A stretch of DNA of 5,946 nucleotides from Microbacteriaceae bacterium (GTDB lineage Bacteria > Actinomycetota > Actinomycetes > Actinomycetales > Microbacteriaceae). The notes beneath the pieces are model-generated. The model ran no database searches. It was not told the DNA's origin and was given only the letters and a program-made list of their open reading frames with translations. The translations under genes and the position numbers were made by a program. The stretch lies in contig CANGNR010000074.1 of the NCBI GenBank assembly GCA_947455385.1, positions 1-5,946 of the forward strand. The letters are read 5' to 3'. Below, piece by piece: positions 5,474-5,946 of the stretch (within the stretch, counting starts at the first letter, position 1; each line of letters starts with the position of its first letter).

Positions 5474-5946
5474 CTACTTCTGAATCAGGCCCATGACTTC
5501 GGCGCGATTCACGGGCTGTGAATAGCATCCGCGGGCGGCCATCGAAACAGTGTTGGCCTCGGCCTGCTTGGCTCCGCGCGAAATCACGCAGTGATGCTTT
5601 GCCTCGACGACCACGACGACGCCCTGGGCGTTGAGGCCGCCCTCGATGGCGTCGGCGATCTGCGCGGTGAGGTTCTCTTGCAGTTGCGGCCTGGATGCGA
5701 TGGTGTCGACTACCCGGGCGATGCGCCCGAGGCCGACAACGCGTTCGCTGGGCAAGTAGGCAACGTGGGCTCGACCGGTGAACGGCAACAGGTGGTGCTC
5801 GCAGATCGAAACGAAGTCGATGTCTTTGAGAATCACAACTTCGTTGTGCTCGGCCTCGAAGGTCTCGCCGAGCAGTTCGGTGGCGTCAACGCCGATGCCC
5901 TTGAAGAACTCGGCGTATGCCTCGGCCACCTTGCTCGGGGTCGCCA
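5474..5946 (-). CDS. folE: GTP cyclohydrolase I, 5' end outside window
   Basis: FolE converts GTP to 7,8-dihydroneopterin triphosphate and formate, the first committed step of folate synthesis; it is a cytosolic, usually decameric zinc enzyme. The visible 156 codons are the C-terminal part of a protein normally about 190-200 residues, so some 40 residues are missing. The frame is open to the window edge, with TPSKVAEAYAEFF matching the TPxRVAxMY motif; the in-frame GTG at 5929 is therefore internal, not the start. Counting from that codon as 1, the zinc ligands are C43 and H46 (SICEHHLLPF) and C114 (HHCVISRG), with the same spacing as E. coli C110/H113/C181. Catalytic H45 and H112 and GTP-contacting Q84 (RPQLQENLT) and R118 are also present. 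The E. coli Ser135 position is glycine (GLGR instead of GLSK), a variant I believe occurs in related actinobacteria. The stop lies 6 bp before folP. Confidence 0.95.
   Translation of the reverse strand, partial: ATPSKVAEAYAEFFKGIGVDATELLGETFEAEHNEVVILKDIDFVSICEHHLLPFTGRAHVAYLPSERVVGLGRIARVVDTIASRPQLQENLTAQIADAIEGGLNAQGVVVVVEAKHHCVISRGAKQAEANTVSMAARGCYSQPVNRAEVMGLIQK

Overview
The window reads as part of an actinobacterial chromosome, most likely from the family Microbacteriaceae. The base composition is about 60 % G+C by eye, below the roughly 70 % usual for cultured Microbacteriaceae, so a small-genome lineage of the family is possible. The assignment rests on three things: gene order, the presence of the actinobacterial DUF3180 membrane protein next to folK, and actinobacterial motif variants in FolP (HWRG), LysRS ([10 protein letters not shown]) and FolE. 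It is an inference from memory of these families, not from a search.

All nine genes lie on the minus strand, so transcription runs from high to low coordinates. In transcription order they are: folE (cut at its 5' end by the window edge), folP, folB, folK, a DUF3180 membrane protein, a Rossmann/DUF2520 protein, panC, lysS, and the start of a short single-pass membrane protein cut by the left window edge. Spacing is extremely tight: a 6-bp gap (folE-folP), 0 bp (folP-folB), four successive 4-bp stop/start overlaps (folB-folK, folK-DUF3180, DUF3180-DUF2520, DUF2520-panC), then gaps of 11 bp (panC-lysS) and 13 bp (lysS-last gene). No intergenic space can hold a promoter or terminator, so the window is best read as the interior of one operon with translational coupling.

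The first four genes encode tetrahydropterin steps of folate synthesis. FolE makes dihydroneopterin triphosphate from GTP; FolB converts dihydroneopterin to 6-hydroxymethyl-dihydropterin; FolK pyrophosphorylates that product; FolP joins it to p-aminobenzoate to give dihydropteroate. The phosphatase step between FolE and FolB, dihydrofolate synthase and dihydrofolate reductase are not here. PanC is the last step of pantothenate synthesis. The DUF2520 protein immediately before it is a plausible NAD(P)H-dependent partner, possibly a ketopantoate reductase, but this is unproven. LysS charges tRNA-Lys. The DUF3180 protein has four predicted membrane segments and no known function.

The layout resembles the ftsH-folE-folP1-folB-folK-Rv3605c-Rv3604c-Rv3603c-panC-panD-coaX-Rv3599c-lysS region of Mycobacterium tuberculosis (recalled), but in a compacted form without panD, coaX or an Rv3604c equivalent. 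I see no mobile element, RNA gene, CRISPR array or phage gene, and no clearly novel system. The points most worth a second look are the two uncharacterised conserved proteins (DUF3180 and DUF2520) embedded between the folate and pantothenate genes.
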